The position numbers and the translations under genes were made by a program. From NCBI GenBank assembly GCA_035550655.1, contig DASZOU010000030.1, forward strand, positions 1-64,000: a DNA stretch of 64,000 nt. Reading direction: 5' to 3'. Under the pieces are notes generated by a model. That model made no database searches, was not told the origin of the DNA, and worked only from the letters and a program-made list of their open reading frames with translations. This document shows positions 49,508 through 58,621 of this stretch, one piece after another (positions within the stretch are counted from its first letter, which is position 1; each line of letters begins with the position of its first letter). This DNA comes from DASZTV01 sp035550655 (GTDB lineage Bacteria > Actinomycetota > Actinomycetes > JAFAQI01).

Positions 49508-49915
49508 GTGCCGCTCTCTGATCACGAGCAGCGACTGCTCGAGCAGATCGAGCAGGCGCTGTACGACGAGGATCCGAAGTTCGCGCGGCTGTACCGCGCC
49601 ACCGACGTCCGCAGCCACTACCGCGGTCGCGTGGTTCGCGCGGTGCTCGGCGTGGTAGCAGGCCTGGGCATGCTCCTCGCCGGCGTCATCACCGTCTTGA
49701 TTCCGCTCGGGGTCGGTGGGTTCGTCGTCATGGTCGCCGCGACCTGGTACGGCATCGCGTCCTGGCAGCGGATGACCGGGCACCGAGCCGTGGCCGCGAG
49801 CGATGCGCCTCGGGTGAGGCGCCGGAGTGTCCGCAGCGCCGGGGGCGCGGTGGCGCGGCGTTCGGTCATACAGCGGCTCGAGGACCGTTGGCAGCGCCGG
49901 CAGGACGGCCGCTAA
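49508..49915 (+). CDS. DUF3040 small membrane protein
   Basis: A 135-residue protein starting PLSDHEQRLLEQIEQALYDEDPKFA, the DUF3040 signature, followed by two transmembrane helices (about 45-85) and a basic tail. GTG 49508 follows GGGAGG. Function unknown; the family is found across actinomycetes near cell-wall genes. Upstream (49452-49465) a TATCCT element and an ATG could start an 8-codon leader ORF. Confidence 0.88.
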   Translation: MPLSDHEQRLLEQIEQALYDEDPKFARLYRATDVRSHYRGRVVRAVLGVVAGLGMLLAGVITVLIPLGVGGFVVMVAATWYGIASWQRMTGHRAVAASDAPRVRRRSVRSAGGAVARRSVIQRLEDRWQRRQDGR

Positions 49916-49987
49916 CAACCGTTCTCGGGCAGTCGCTTTCGTCACACATTGCGGACTACGCGATCGTTCGCGCCATACGCTTCGGGC

Positions 49988-51511
49988 GTGTTGGGGTCTG
50001 ACGACACCGCTGAGCTCACCCGCCGCGTCGGGCTGCGGCTGTGGCGGATCCCGACCGCGCACATCGTGGGTGCGCTGCTCGCCGCCGGCTCCGGTGCGCT
50101 GACTGCCGCCAACCTGAAGGGCCAGGTCGGGTTCACCCGCTACGACGGGATCACGCTCGCGGCGTATCTCGCCGTGACCGGCCCGTTGGGCATGTGGAGC
50201 GGGCAGCGCATGTTCCACCGCGCCACCGGGTGGCTCGAGGAGCACCGCACGCCCTCGGACGACGAGCTCCGGACGTTGCTGCGACTTCCGGCGCACTACG
50301 TGGTGCAAGGCATGATCGGCTGGCTCGGCGCCGTGATCATCTGGAGCGGCTTGTCGGCGGTGTCGCATCCGTGGCAGAGCACGGTCCGGGTGGCGATGTC
50401 GATCTGGCTAGGTGGCCTTGCGACCTGTGGTCTGACCTATCTGATCGCGGAATGGGCGATCCGGCCGCTCGTGGCGATCGCGCTTGCCGATCGCGCCCTC
50501 GACCGGCGGCTTGCGCCGGGGGTGTGGACCAAGCTGCTGATGTCGTGGGTGGTCGGCGCGGACGTCTTCCTGCTGATGATCGGGCTCACCTTCGTCGGCC
50601 GGCCGTCCTCGCAGCCGCCGAGCGCCGCGGCGATCTGGTTCATCATCGGCGCCGGCTTCGTTGCCGGCACCTTGGTGGTTCACGTCGCTACCCGGTCGCT
50701 CGCCACCCCGCTGCTCGAGCTGCGCAAAGCGGTCCGCCAGGTGCAGCACGGGGAGCTCGACGTCCAGATCCCCGTCGATGACGGCGGCGAGATCGGGATG
50801 CTGCAGGCGGGCTTCAACCAGATGGTGTCCGGCCTTCGCGAACGCGCACTGCTGTCCGACCTGTTCGGCCGTCACGTCGGTGTCGATGTGGCGCGGCAGG
50901 CCGTCACTGCAGGAGACGTCGTACTCGGCGGCGAGCGACGAGAGGTCGGCGTCGTGTTCGTAGACGTGATCGGCTCGACGAAGCTGGCGCAAACCAAGGC
51001 GCCGGAGGACGTCGTCGCGTTGCTCAACCAGTTCTTCGGCACCGTCGTCCGGGTCGTGTCGAGTGAAGGTGGCTGGGTCAACAAGTTCGAGGGCGACGGC
51101 GCACTCGCGGTGTTCGGGGCTCCGGGCGCGACCGATGACTGCGCGGCGCGTGCCCTGCGGGCGGCGCGCACGCTGCGACGAGAGCTGCTCGCCATCGCGG
51201 CGGCGCACCCGGAGCTCGACGCCGCGATCGGGGTGTCGGCGGGCGATGTCGTGGCCGGCAACATCGGGGCAGAGGAGCGCTTCGAGTACACGGTCGTCGG
51301 GTCGCCGGTCAACGAGGCGGCGCGGCTCACCGACGAGGCGAAGCGCCGGCTCGGCCGGGTCCTCGCCAGTGACGAGGCCATCGCGCGAGCGGGCGGCGAA
51401 GCCGCGTCGTGGCGGGTGCAGCAAGAGGTGCAGCTTCGCGGCTACGACGACCCGGTCCTCGTGTACGAGCCCGCGGACGCCGCACGCCAACCCGCGGTCG
51501 CGGCTCCTTAA
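49988..51511 (+). CDS. Membrane class III adenylate cyclase with HAMP domain
   Basis: A 507-residue protein. Six transmembrane helices fill about residues 15-225. A HAMP domain follows (ATPLLELRKAVRQVQHGELDV to MLQAGFNQMVSGLRERALL). The C-terminal cyclase catalytic domain has the metal-binding Asp in VVFVDVIGST, KFEGDGALAVFG with the purine-selecting Lys and second Asp, and EYTVVGSPVNEAARL. The residues fit cAMP synthesis. This is the topology of mycobacterial Rv1318c-type cyclases. GTG 49988 lies 6 nt after TACGCT (49976-49981), a leaderless start. It converges with the transglutaminase gene. Confidence 0.9.
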   Translation: MLGSDDTAELTRRVGLRLWRIPTAHIVGALLAAGSGALTAANLKGQVGFTRYDGITLAAYLAVTGPLGMWSGQRMFHRATGWLEEHRTPSDDELRTLLRLPAHYVVQGMIGWLGAVIIWSGLSAVSHPWQSTVRVAMSIWLGGLATCGLTYLIAEWAIRPLVAIALADRALDRRLAPGVWTKLLMSWVVGADVFLLMIGLTFVGRPSSQPPSAAAIWFIIGAGFVAGTLVVHVATRSLATPLLELRKAVRQVQHGELDVQIPVDDGGEIGMLQAGFNQMVSGLRERALLSDLFGRHVGVDVARQAVTAGDVVLGGERREVGVVFVDVIGSTKLAQTKAPEDVVALLNQFFGTVVRVVSSEGGWVNKFEGDGALAVFGAPGATDDCAARALRAARTLRRELLAIAAAHPELDAAIGVSAGDVVAGNIGAEERFEYTVVGSPVNEAARLTDEAKRRLGRVLASDEAIARAGGEAASWRVQQEVQLRGYDDPVLVYEPADAARQPAVAAP

Positions 51512-51519
51512 GCGCTGGC

Positions 51520-53877
51520 TCAGCCGGCGCGCCGCGGTCGGCGGGTTTGGCGAGCTCGCCTGGCCGGGCGGACGTCGTCGAGGCTGTCGGCCATCGCCGA
51601 CCACCACGCACCGACGCGTCGCAGCGTGGACGGTGGCAAGACCAAGGCCCGCAGGCCTCGCCGGCGTGACTGCCGCCGGCGTAGTGCGGCCCGGATGAGC
51701 CGCAGGTCGGCGGCAAGGGTGGCGTCGGCACTGCCGGGTTGCGCGGCGTAACGATGTTCCTCTTCGGCGAGCGTGAGCCGGCCGAGAGCGGAACGGACGT
51801 CGCTGTGCGCCTCGAGCCAGTGCCCGAGGGCGTACGCAGACTGGCGAGGGGAGCGGTCGTCGTCCCATGGTCCGTCGGCGTCGATCGCGCTGTCGCGCAG
51901 CTCGGCCCACGCAGCGGCGGGTGAGGGACGAGCGCCGTGTAGCTGCAGCATCCGCCGGCGTCGGGTCAGCTGCCGGGTGATCGTCGGGACGAGAAGGGCG
52001 AGCAGCAGGAGTGCGCCCACCAGCAGCCAGGTGGTTGCACCGAACGCGCCCCCGGCGCTGCCGGAGCCGCCGGTTGAGGTCCTGCCGGTGGTGCCGCCCT
52101 TGTGGTTTCGGCCCGGCACCGACGGGTGCTTGACGAGGGTGGGATCGCCCTTTCCCTTGTTGCTCCCGACTTTCGCGCCCCCGTGGTGGTTCGGGATGGC
52201 CCGGGCATACGCCGGGGTGACCGTCTGCCCGTCGCCTCGCGGCGTCGGCTCGAACGGCAGCCAGCCGTACAGCGGGAAGTAGAGCTCCGGCCAGGCGTGC
52301 GCGTCGTGCGTCGTGACCAGCCAGTGGCCGTCGTCCTGCTTGGTGCCGGGCGTGAAGCCCACGGCCACTCGCGACGGGATGCCGGCCAGCCGTGCCATCA
52401 CTGCCATCGCGGTGGCGTACTGCTGGCAGAACCCTTCGTGGCTCACCGTCAGGAAGTAGGTGAGTGAGTCGATGTTTCCAGGGGCGAGCGGCGGCGTGGT
52501 CGTGTAGGAGAACGGGTTGCTGGTCAAGAAGCGCTGGATGTCGAGCGCCGCGTCGTACTTGCTGTCGGCTCCGGCGGTGATCTGCCGGGTGAGCTGGCGA
52601 ACCGCGGTGGTCACGTTCGGTGGCTCGAGGTCGGCGAGGGGCTGCCCGACTGCTGCCTGCGCCGTGTGCGCGAGCTCCGCCGGCGTCGGGAGGTTCGGTG
52701 AGCTGGTCACGGTGTAGCGGAGCGCCGAGGTCGTGTCGCTCGCCGAGAACGTCGTCGAGGTCACCGGGTCGTAGCGCCAGTCGCCGGTGACGTCGACGGC
52801 GGTCGCAACGGTCGGCATCGGAAGCCACCGGAACGCGAAGCTGCGCGCGACAGCGGCTCGCGTCGTCACGAGCTGGCTCGACGGCGCGACGACCCCCAGG
52901 CCGTTGCTGACGCGCGCGTCGGGCTCGGCGTTGAGCGACGAAGCGGTGAAGCTTCCCGCGGCGAAACGGTCGAGCGACGTCATCCGCAGGTAGCTCGGCG
53001 TCTCTGTGGTCGTCGTGTACGTGAGGACCGGGGCGTTGAGGCTGCTGGTCAGGTCATGGTTCACCGACACGATGGGGTCGATCGTCGTGACGCTGCCGCC
53101 GCCGCTTCCGTGGCCCCCGCCGCCGCCGTGACCGCCGAAGCCCGAGTGGATCCCGGGGATCGCGAACGGAATCACAACGCTGATCCCGATCGCTGCGGCG
53201 CCCACGCGCCGGCCGAGCGACGCGGGCGCCGACGGCAGGAGGTTCTCGGCGGACCAGGTCGGTGCGGGCCGCGCGTTGTTCCCGGCGCCCATCGCGGCAC
53301 CCCAGCGAATGACGCGCTCGCGGTTGTCGGCGTACAGCAGCATGAGGAAGCCCGCCGCGCCGGGGATGAACGCGGCGAGGTTCACGCCGTGATGGCTGGT
53401 GGCGGCGCAGACCGTGAACAGGCCGAGCAGCGGCAGCCCGGCGAGGGCGGCGCGTCGCAATGTCACCGTCAGCAGGTCCACGACGAGTGCCACGACCGCT
53501 ACCCCGACAACGGTGATCAGGACGAGGCCGTGGTGCGTCGGCACCGGCGGCGGCAGCTTGCGGATGTCGGTGAATCCGCTTCGCGCCAGGTGGCTCAACG
53601 CCCGCATCGAGGCGCGGTCGGGCACGAATCCGAGCTTTGCCTGGGCCCGGGCGTAGAGCCACGTCACCCAGATGAGGACGGCAACCGCGGCCGTCAGCGG
53701 CTCCAGCACGGAGGGCAGCGGCGACCACCGGATCAGCGCGCACGACGCGGCGACGAGGAGGACCGCGATCATCACCGGCAGGAACCATGCGCTGGATGCG
53801 AACACCGCGGTCAGCGACAGTGCTGCGGTCATCGATGCGACCATCGCGTAGCCGGTCAGCCGAAGCGGGCCGCTCAC
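51520..53877 (-). CDS. TgpA-type membrane transglutaminase-like protein
   Basis: A 785-residue membrane protein. Five or six N-terminal helices (about 10-225) precede an extracytoplasmic region with a transglutaminase-like domain: Cys484 in EGFCQQYATAMAV and His527 in DAHAWPELYFP, so the protease-like triad is probably complete. A further helix (about 630) and a C-terminal cytoplasmic DUF4129-like domain follow. GTG 53877 overlaps the DUF58 stop. MoxR, DUF58 and transglutaminase genes commonly occur together; the role is unknown but thought to be in envelope protein processing. Confidence 0.9.
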   Translation of the reverse strand: MSGPLRLTGYAMVASMTAALSLTAVFASSAWFLPVMIAVLLVAASCALIRWSPLPSVLEPLTAAVAVLIWVTWLYARAQAKLGFVPDRASMRALSHLARSGFTDIRKLPPPVPTHHGLVLITVVGVAVVALVVDLLTVTLRRAALAGLPLLGLFTVCAATSHHGVNLAAFIPGAAGFLMLLYADNRERVIRWGAAMGAGNNARPAPTWSAENLLPSAPASLGRRVGAAAIGISVVIPFAIPGIHSGFGGHGGGGGHGSGGGSVTTIDPIVSVNHDLTSSLNAPVLTYTTTTETPSYLRMTSLDRFAAGSFTASSLNAEPDARVSNGLGVVAPSSQLVTTRAAVARSFAFRWLPMPTVATAVDVTGDWRYDPVTSTTFSASDTTSALRYTVTSSPNLPTPAELAHTAQAAVGQPLADLEPPNVTTAVRQLTRQITAGADSKYDAALDIQRFLTSNPFSYTTTPPLAPGNIDSLTYFLTVSHEGFCQQYATAMAVMARLAGIPSRVAVGFTPGTKQDDGHWLVTTHDAHAWPELYFPLYGWLPFEPTPRGDGQTVTPAYARAIPNHHGGAKVGSNKGKGDPTLVKHPSVPGRNHKGGTTGRTSTGGSGSAGGAFGATTWLLVGALLLLALLVPTITRQLTRRRRMLQLHGARPSPAAAWAELRDSAIDADGPWDDDRSPRQSAYALGHWLEAHSDVRSALGRLTLAEEEHRYAAQPGSADATLAADLRLIRAALRRRQSRRRGLRALVLPPSTLRRVGAWWSAMADSLDDVRPARRARQTRRPRRAG

Positions 53878-55163
53878 CGCGCGACTGCCTCGGGTTGTGA
53901 CGGCCGAGAGCTGGCGCCCGTGACCTGGCCCCACAGCCGGCCGATCGAGTCGCCCCGCCGGACCTCGACCACTCGCCAGCCGGCGCCCGCGAGCATCGCG
54001 ACCGCACGATCGTGGTCGGTGCTCTGCGCCGGGGCTGCAGTCGGCGCCCAGGTATCGGTGGCAAGCATGAAGACGATGCCGGTGGAACGGTCCGCCGCGC
54101 GCAGCCGCGCGAGCCGCTCGGCGTCGTCGGCGTGGATGGTGCCGACGATCGCGACGATGAGGCCTCGTCCGCCGGCGCGGCGGGTGGACTCGATGCCGAC
54201 GTGAAGGCTTTGGCCGTTCGACGGCGCCAGGGCGGCCAGTACGTCGAGCATCGCGCCGTCGAAGGCCGCGACACCGAGTGCCGAGGAGGACACCTCGCCG
54301 CCGGTGTCGGTGACGAGCCGCACATCGAACCCACGCTGCGCGAGGTGCCGGCTGATCGACGCCGCGGCCGAGATGGCCCATTCCAGCGAGGACGCCGGGC
54401 CCTCGCCGCGATGGGCGACGAGCCGTGCGTCGAGCAGTACCGCGGCGCGGCTCTCCCAGGGCTGCTCCTCGCGGCGGACGGTGAGCTCCCCGCGGCGGGC
54501 GGTGGTCCGCCAGTGGATGCGGCGCAGGTCGTCACCTTGCCGGTACTCCCGCGTCGCGATGTCGTCGTCGCCGTGAGTCGACACTGCCCGGCTGGTGCTC
54601 TGCCCGGCACCACCCCACTCACCGCGCAGCGCGGTGTCAGGCAATGTCTCGACGTGGGGCGTGACGACGAGGGTGTCGACGGCGGTGAAGGCGCGCGGCA
54701 GCTCGCACAACCCGAACGGGTCGAGCAACCTGACCGTCAGCGGTCCGACGTTGTACCGGCCGCGGGCCTCGCCGCTGATGTGGTAGCCGACATCGATGGG
54801 CCGCCGCGGGGCGAGCCGCTCGACCACGACGCGCGGCCGGCCGCCGAGCAGGTACGGAATGGTGTCCTCGACGAGCAGCAGACCGGTGGGCAGCCGGGAC
54901 ACGTTCTCGATCCGCAGGACGGCGCGGGCTCGGCTGCCTGCCTCGAGCCGCGCCGGCTCCAGGCGACGGGTGCAGGTGAGCCGGAACCGGGTGCGTACGA
55001 CGAACAGCGCCGCGACCATCGGGAGGGCGAGCAACAGCAGGCCGAGCCGGAGCAGGTCGGATTCCTTCAGCACTGCGCCCGCCAACGCGGCGGTCGAGCC
55101 AGCCGCGAGTGTGCACCGGCCCCGCAGGGTCAGGGAGCGCAGTGCGAGCCGAACCGCGTTCAT
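53874..55163 (-). CDS. DUF58 domain protein
   Basis: A 429-residue protein. Two N-terminal transmembrane helices (about 12-55) are followed by a beta-rich region. The DUF58 signature REYRQGDDLRRIHWRTTARRGELTVRREEQ lies near residues 190-220, and the C-terminal part is a vWA-like alpha/beta fold (AVLLDARL). ATG 55163 was chosen; frames open beyond lack a start near a ribosome-binding site. It is 31 bp after moxR and overlaps the transglutaminase start (GTGA), making a three-gene operon. Confidence 0.9.
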   Translation of the reverse strand: MNAVRLALRSLTLRGRCTLAAGSTAALAGAVLKESDLLRLGLLLLALPMVAALFVVRTRFRLTCTRRLEPARLEAGSRARAVLRIENVSRLPTGLLLVEDTIPYLLGGRPRVVVERLAPRRPIDVGYHISGEARGRYNVGPLTVRLLDPFGLCELPRAFTAVDTLVVTPHVETLPDTALRGEWGGAGQSTSRAVSTHGDDDIATREYRQGDDLRRIHWRTTARRGELTVRREEQPWESRAAVLLDARLVAHRGEGPASSLEWAISAAASISRHLAQRGFDVRLVTDTGGEVSSSALGVAAFDGAMLDVLAALAPSNGQSLHVGIESTRRAGGRGLIVAIVGTIHADDAERLARLRAADRSTGIVFMLATDTWAPTAAPAQSTDHDRAVAMLAGAGWRVVEVRRGDSIGRLWGQVTGASSRPSQPEAVAR

Positions 55164-55194
55164 GAGGCTGGGACGTTCCTCATCGGGAGTTGGT

Positions 55195-56226
<1,032 letters not shown>

Positions 56227-56319
56227 CGCGCGCCTCCTTGCTGCTTCCGACCCAGTCCGAGCGCCAAGTGTGTCACAGCGCCGGTGGGCGTTGAGTGGAG
56301 CGAATTAGGCCTGTTGTGG

Positions 56320-56373
56320 TTGACAGAGGAGCAAAGTGGAGTAGCGTGGCGCGCTATGGGGAGCGAGGTGGAG
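56320..56373 (+). promoter_or_regulatory. mraZ promoter with MraZ-type repeats
   Basis: TTGACA (56320-56325), 16 bp, then TAGCGT (56342-56347) form the best consensus-like promoter in the window. GTGGAG (56336-56341), GTGGCG (56346-56351) and ATGGGG (56356-56361) repeat every 10 bp across the -10 region, with a further GTGGAG at 56368-56373. This matches the G-rich direct repeats bound by MraZ and implies autoregulation of the division cluster. Confidence 0.75.
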
Positions 56374-56417
56374 AGTTCACCCGCACCGCAGGCGCAGCCG
56401 AGTCGGGGAGGTGGGGC

Positions 56418-56849
56418 GTGTTCCTCGGCACCTTCACGCCCCGTCTCGACGAGAAGGGCCGGCTCTTCCTGCCGGCCAAGTTCCGTGACGAGCTCGCGGC
56501 GGGCCTCGTGATCGCCCCCGGCCAGGAGCGATGCCTGCGGGTTTTCCCGATGGCGGAGTGGGTGCGGGTGACCGAGCGCGCGCGGGAGGCGCCTATGGCG
56601 CTGCGCGAGACCCGCGACTTCCACCGGATGGCGTTCGGCGACGCGCACGACGAGGTGCCGGACCGCCAGGGCCGGGTCACGGTGCCGCAGGCACTTCGCG
56701 AGTACGCCGGGCTGACTCGGGACTGTGCCGTGGTCGGCCTCAACAGCTACCTCGAGATCTGGGACGAGGCGGCGTGGCGCGACTACCACGCCGGCCAGCG
56801 CGAGGCCTATTCCTCTCTGTCCGAGACGGAGGTGCCCGGCATCTTCTGA
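56418..56849 (+). CDS. mraZ: Transcriptional regulator MraZ
   Basis: A 143-residue DNA-binding protein, first gene of the division/cell-wall cluster. Two swapped-hairpin AbrB/MraZ repeats are visible: FLGTFTPRLDEKGRLFLPAKFRDEL at the start and HDEVPDRQGRVTVPQALREYAGL at about 80-105. GTG 56418 is used because GGGAGG precedes it and the product starts at the conserved FLGT. Longer frames cross the promoter repeats. Confidence 0.95.
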   Translation: MFLGTFTPRLDEKGRLFLPAKFRDELAAGLVIAPGQERCLRVFPMAEWVRVTERAREAPMALRETRDFHRMAFGDAHDEVPDRQGRVTVPQALREYAGLTRDCAVVGLNSYLEIWDEAAWRDYHAGQREAYSSLSETEVPGIF

Positions 56850-56892
56850 CCCCCCGAGACCGCCCCGCCGGTTTCGCCCACCCGCCAACCCG

Positions 56893-56976
56893 GGTGTGTG
56901 TCGTGGCCCCTGCCGACGACCCCTGAGATCACTTCCCCGGTCTCAGGCGTCGACGGCGGGGACCAGGCCACACACC
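56893..56976 (+). ncRNA. Structured leader upstream of rsmH (mraW RNA motif candidate)
   Basis: Between mraZ and rsmH the sequence folds into a long nested hairpin. GGTGTGTG (56893-56900) and GGCC (56905-56908) pair with GGCCACACACC (56966-56976). Inside, a GCCGACGAC/GTCGACGGC arm has one mismatch. The apical stem is CTGAGA/TCTCAG (56923-56928, 56941-56946) with loop TCACTTCCCCGG. An actinobacterial mraW RNA motif has been described in this position. I match location and architecture, not a verified consensus. Confidence 0.6.
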
Positions 56977-57024
56977 GACGTCCCCGATCCCGCCCAGCCG
57001 ACACCGACTTCGCGAAAGGACGTC

Positions 57025-57990
57025 ATGACCAGCCCCGCCGCCGGAGCCGACCAGCACGTTCCCGTCCTGCTGGACCGGGTGCTCGAGCTGCTCGAGCCGG
57101 TCGCGACAGGTGCCGGTGCCGTCGTCGTCGACGCCACCATCGGGCTCGGCGGCCACACCGCCGCCCTGCTCGAGCGTCATCCGGACCTGCACCTGATCGG
57201 CATCGACCGTGATCCGGCCGCGCTCGCCCACACCCAGCGCCGGCTGGCGGCTCATCTGGACCGCGTCCGGCTCGTCCACGGCGTGTACGACACGCTGCCG
57301 CAGATCCTCGAGGCAGCCGAGGTCGAGCACGTCGACGGGGTCCTGTTCGACCTGGGTGTCTCGTCGATGCAGCTCGACGACGACGACCGCGGCTTCGCCT
57401 ACTCCCGGGACACCTCGCTCGACATGCGCATGGACCCGACCCGGGGGCCTTCGGCGGCGGAGATCGTGAACAGCTACTCAGCGGCGGAGCTGGCACGTGT
57501 GCTGCGGGAGTACGGCGAAGAGCGGTTCGCCCGGCGGATCGCGGACGCCATCGTCCGTGAGCGGGCTGCGCACCCCGTGACGTCGTCGGCTCGGCTGGCC
57601 GAGCTGGTGCGGGATGCGGTGCCGGCCGCGACGCGGCGAACCGGCGGCAACCCCGCGAAGCGGACGTTCCAGGCATTGCGGATCGAGGTCAACGACGAGC
57701 TGGGGGTGCTCGAGCGGGCGCTGCCGGCGGCGGTCACCGCGCTGCGGGTCGGCGGCCGGCTCGTGGTGCTCGCCTACCAGTCCCTCGAAGACCGCATCGT
57801 GAAGCGAACCTTCGCGGCCGGTGCGAGCGTCACCGCCCCCGTCGACCTTCCGGTGGTCCCTGAGCATGACCAGCCGCAGCTGAAGCTGCTGACCCGCGGC
57901 GCCGAGCAGGCCACCGAGGCAGAGATCGCAGCGAACCCCCGCGCCGCCTCGGTCCGGCTGCGCGCCGTCGAAAGAGTGAGGGCAGCATGA
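57025..57990 (+). CDS. rsmH: 16S rRNA (cytosine(1402)-N4)-methyltransferase
   Basis: A 321-residue SAM-dependent methyltransferase (formerly MraW) modifying C1402 in the ribosomal P site. HVPVLLDRVLELL is the family start, DATIGLGGHT is motif I, FDLGVSSMQLDDDDRGF is the substrate block, and GNPAKRTFQALRIEVNDEL and AYQSLEDRIVKRTF follow. ATG 57025 has GAAAGGA upstream. Its stop overlaps an 18-codon ORF by ATGA. Confidence 0.96.
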   Translation: MTSPAAGADQHVPVLLDRVLELLEPVATGAGAVVVDATIGLGGHTAALLERHPDLHLIGIDRDPAALAHTQRRLAAHLDRVRLVHGVYDTLPQILEAAEVEHVDGVLFDLGVSSMQLDDDDRGFAYSRDTSLDMRMDPTRGPSAAEIVNSYSAAELARVLREYGEERFARRIADAIVRERAAHPVTSSARLAELVRDAVPAATRRTGGNPAKRTFQALRIEVNDELGVLERALPAAVTALRVGGRLVVLAYQSLEDRIVKRTFAAGASVTAPVDLPVVPEHDQPQLKLLTRGAEQATEAEIAANPRAASVRLRAVERVRAA

Positions 57991-58043
57991 GTCGGCCAAG
58001 CCAGCACCGCTCCTGGGTGACGGGTGGGGTGGTCGACAAATGA
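57987..58043 (+). CDS. 18-codon ORF bridging rsmH and ftsL
   Basis: ATG 57987 overlaps the rsmH stop (ATGA), and this ORF's TGA (58041-58043) overlaps the ftsL ATG 58040 (ATGA). It therefore joins the two genes by two 4-bp overlaps across a 49-bp gap. The peptide starts MSRPSQHRSW. It may serve only to pass ribosomes from rsmH to ftsL; a function of the peptide itself is unsupported. Confidence 0.5.
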   Translation: MSRPSQHRSWVTGGVVDK

Positions 58044-58621
58044 GCGCGACCAGTGCCGTCGTCCGCAAGCCACTGCCGGTTCGGGCCGGGTCGCGCCCCC
58101 GGTCACGACCGCGGCTCGTCATCGTCCCGGCGGGGCGGGTCGTCAGCCGGACGCCGTTCGTCGTGCTCGTCGGTGCGCTGCTGCTCGCCGGCCTCATCTC
58201 GCTGCTGATGCTCCACACGCTTGCCGCGCAGGACTCGTTCCGGCAGACCTCGTTGCAGCAGCGGCTCGCGAACCTCACCGACACCGAGCAGCGGCTCGAG
58301 CAGCAGGTCCAGCTCGACTCGGCGCCGGCCGCACTGCGCGCGCGCGCCAAGGCGCTCGGAATGGTCCCGTCGGTGATCACCGGCTATCACCAGCGCGCCA
58401 ACGGCCGGATCGTCGCGCATGAGGTCGCCGCGACCGGAGTCAGCACTACCGCGACCACAACCACGGCGGCGCCGACCACAACGACAACCACGAACACCGC
58501 GGCGAAGACCAAGACCGCGACCACGACAGCAACGACGACCCCGACGACGGCCAAGCAGCCGGCCGCCACAGCGGGCGGCGGCCTGACGGCGAAGCACCAC
58601 CACCGGACCAGCACGCGATGA
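58040..58621 (+). CDS. ftsL: FtsL-like septal membrane protein with Thr-rich tail
   Basis: A 193-residue bitopic protein. A basic cytoplasmic N-terminus (about 1-35) is followed by one transmembrane helix (TPFVVLVGALLLAGLISLLML) and a coiled-coil segment (about 68-105; QQRLANLTDTEQRLEQQVQ). This is FtsL topology in the FtsL position between rsmH and ftsI. The last 60 or so residues are a low-complexity Thr/Ala/Lys tract ending in a His-rich tail, which usual FtsL lacks. Its stop overlaps ftsI by ATGA. Confidence 0.82.
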   Translation: MSATSAVVRKPLPVRAGSRPRSRPRLVIVPAGRVVSRTPFVVLVGALLLAGLISLLMLHTLAAQDSFRQTSLQQRLANLTDTEQRLEQQVQLDSAPAALRARAKALGMVPSVITGYHQRANGRIVAHEVAATGVSTTATTTTAAPTTTTTTNTAAKTKTATTTATTTPTTAKQPAATAGGGLTAKHHHRTSTR

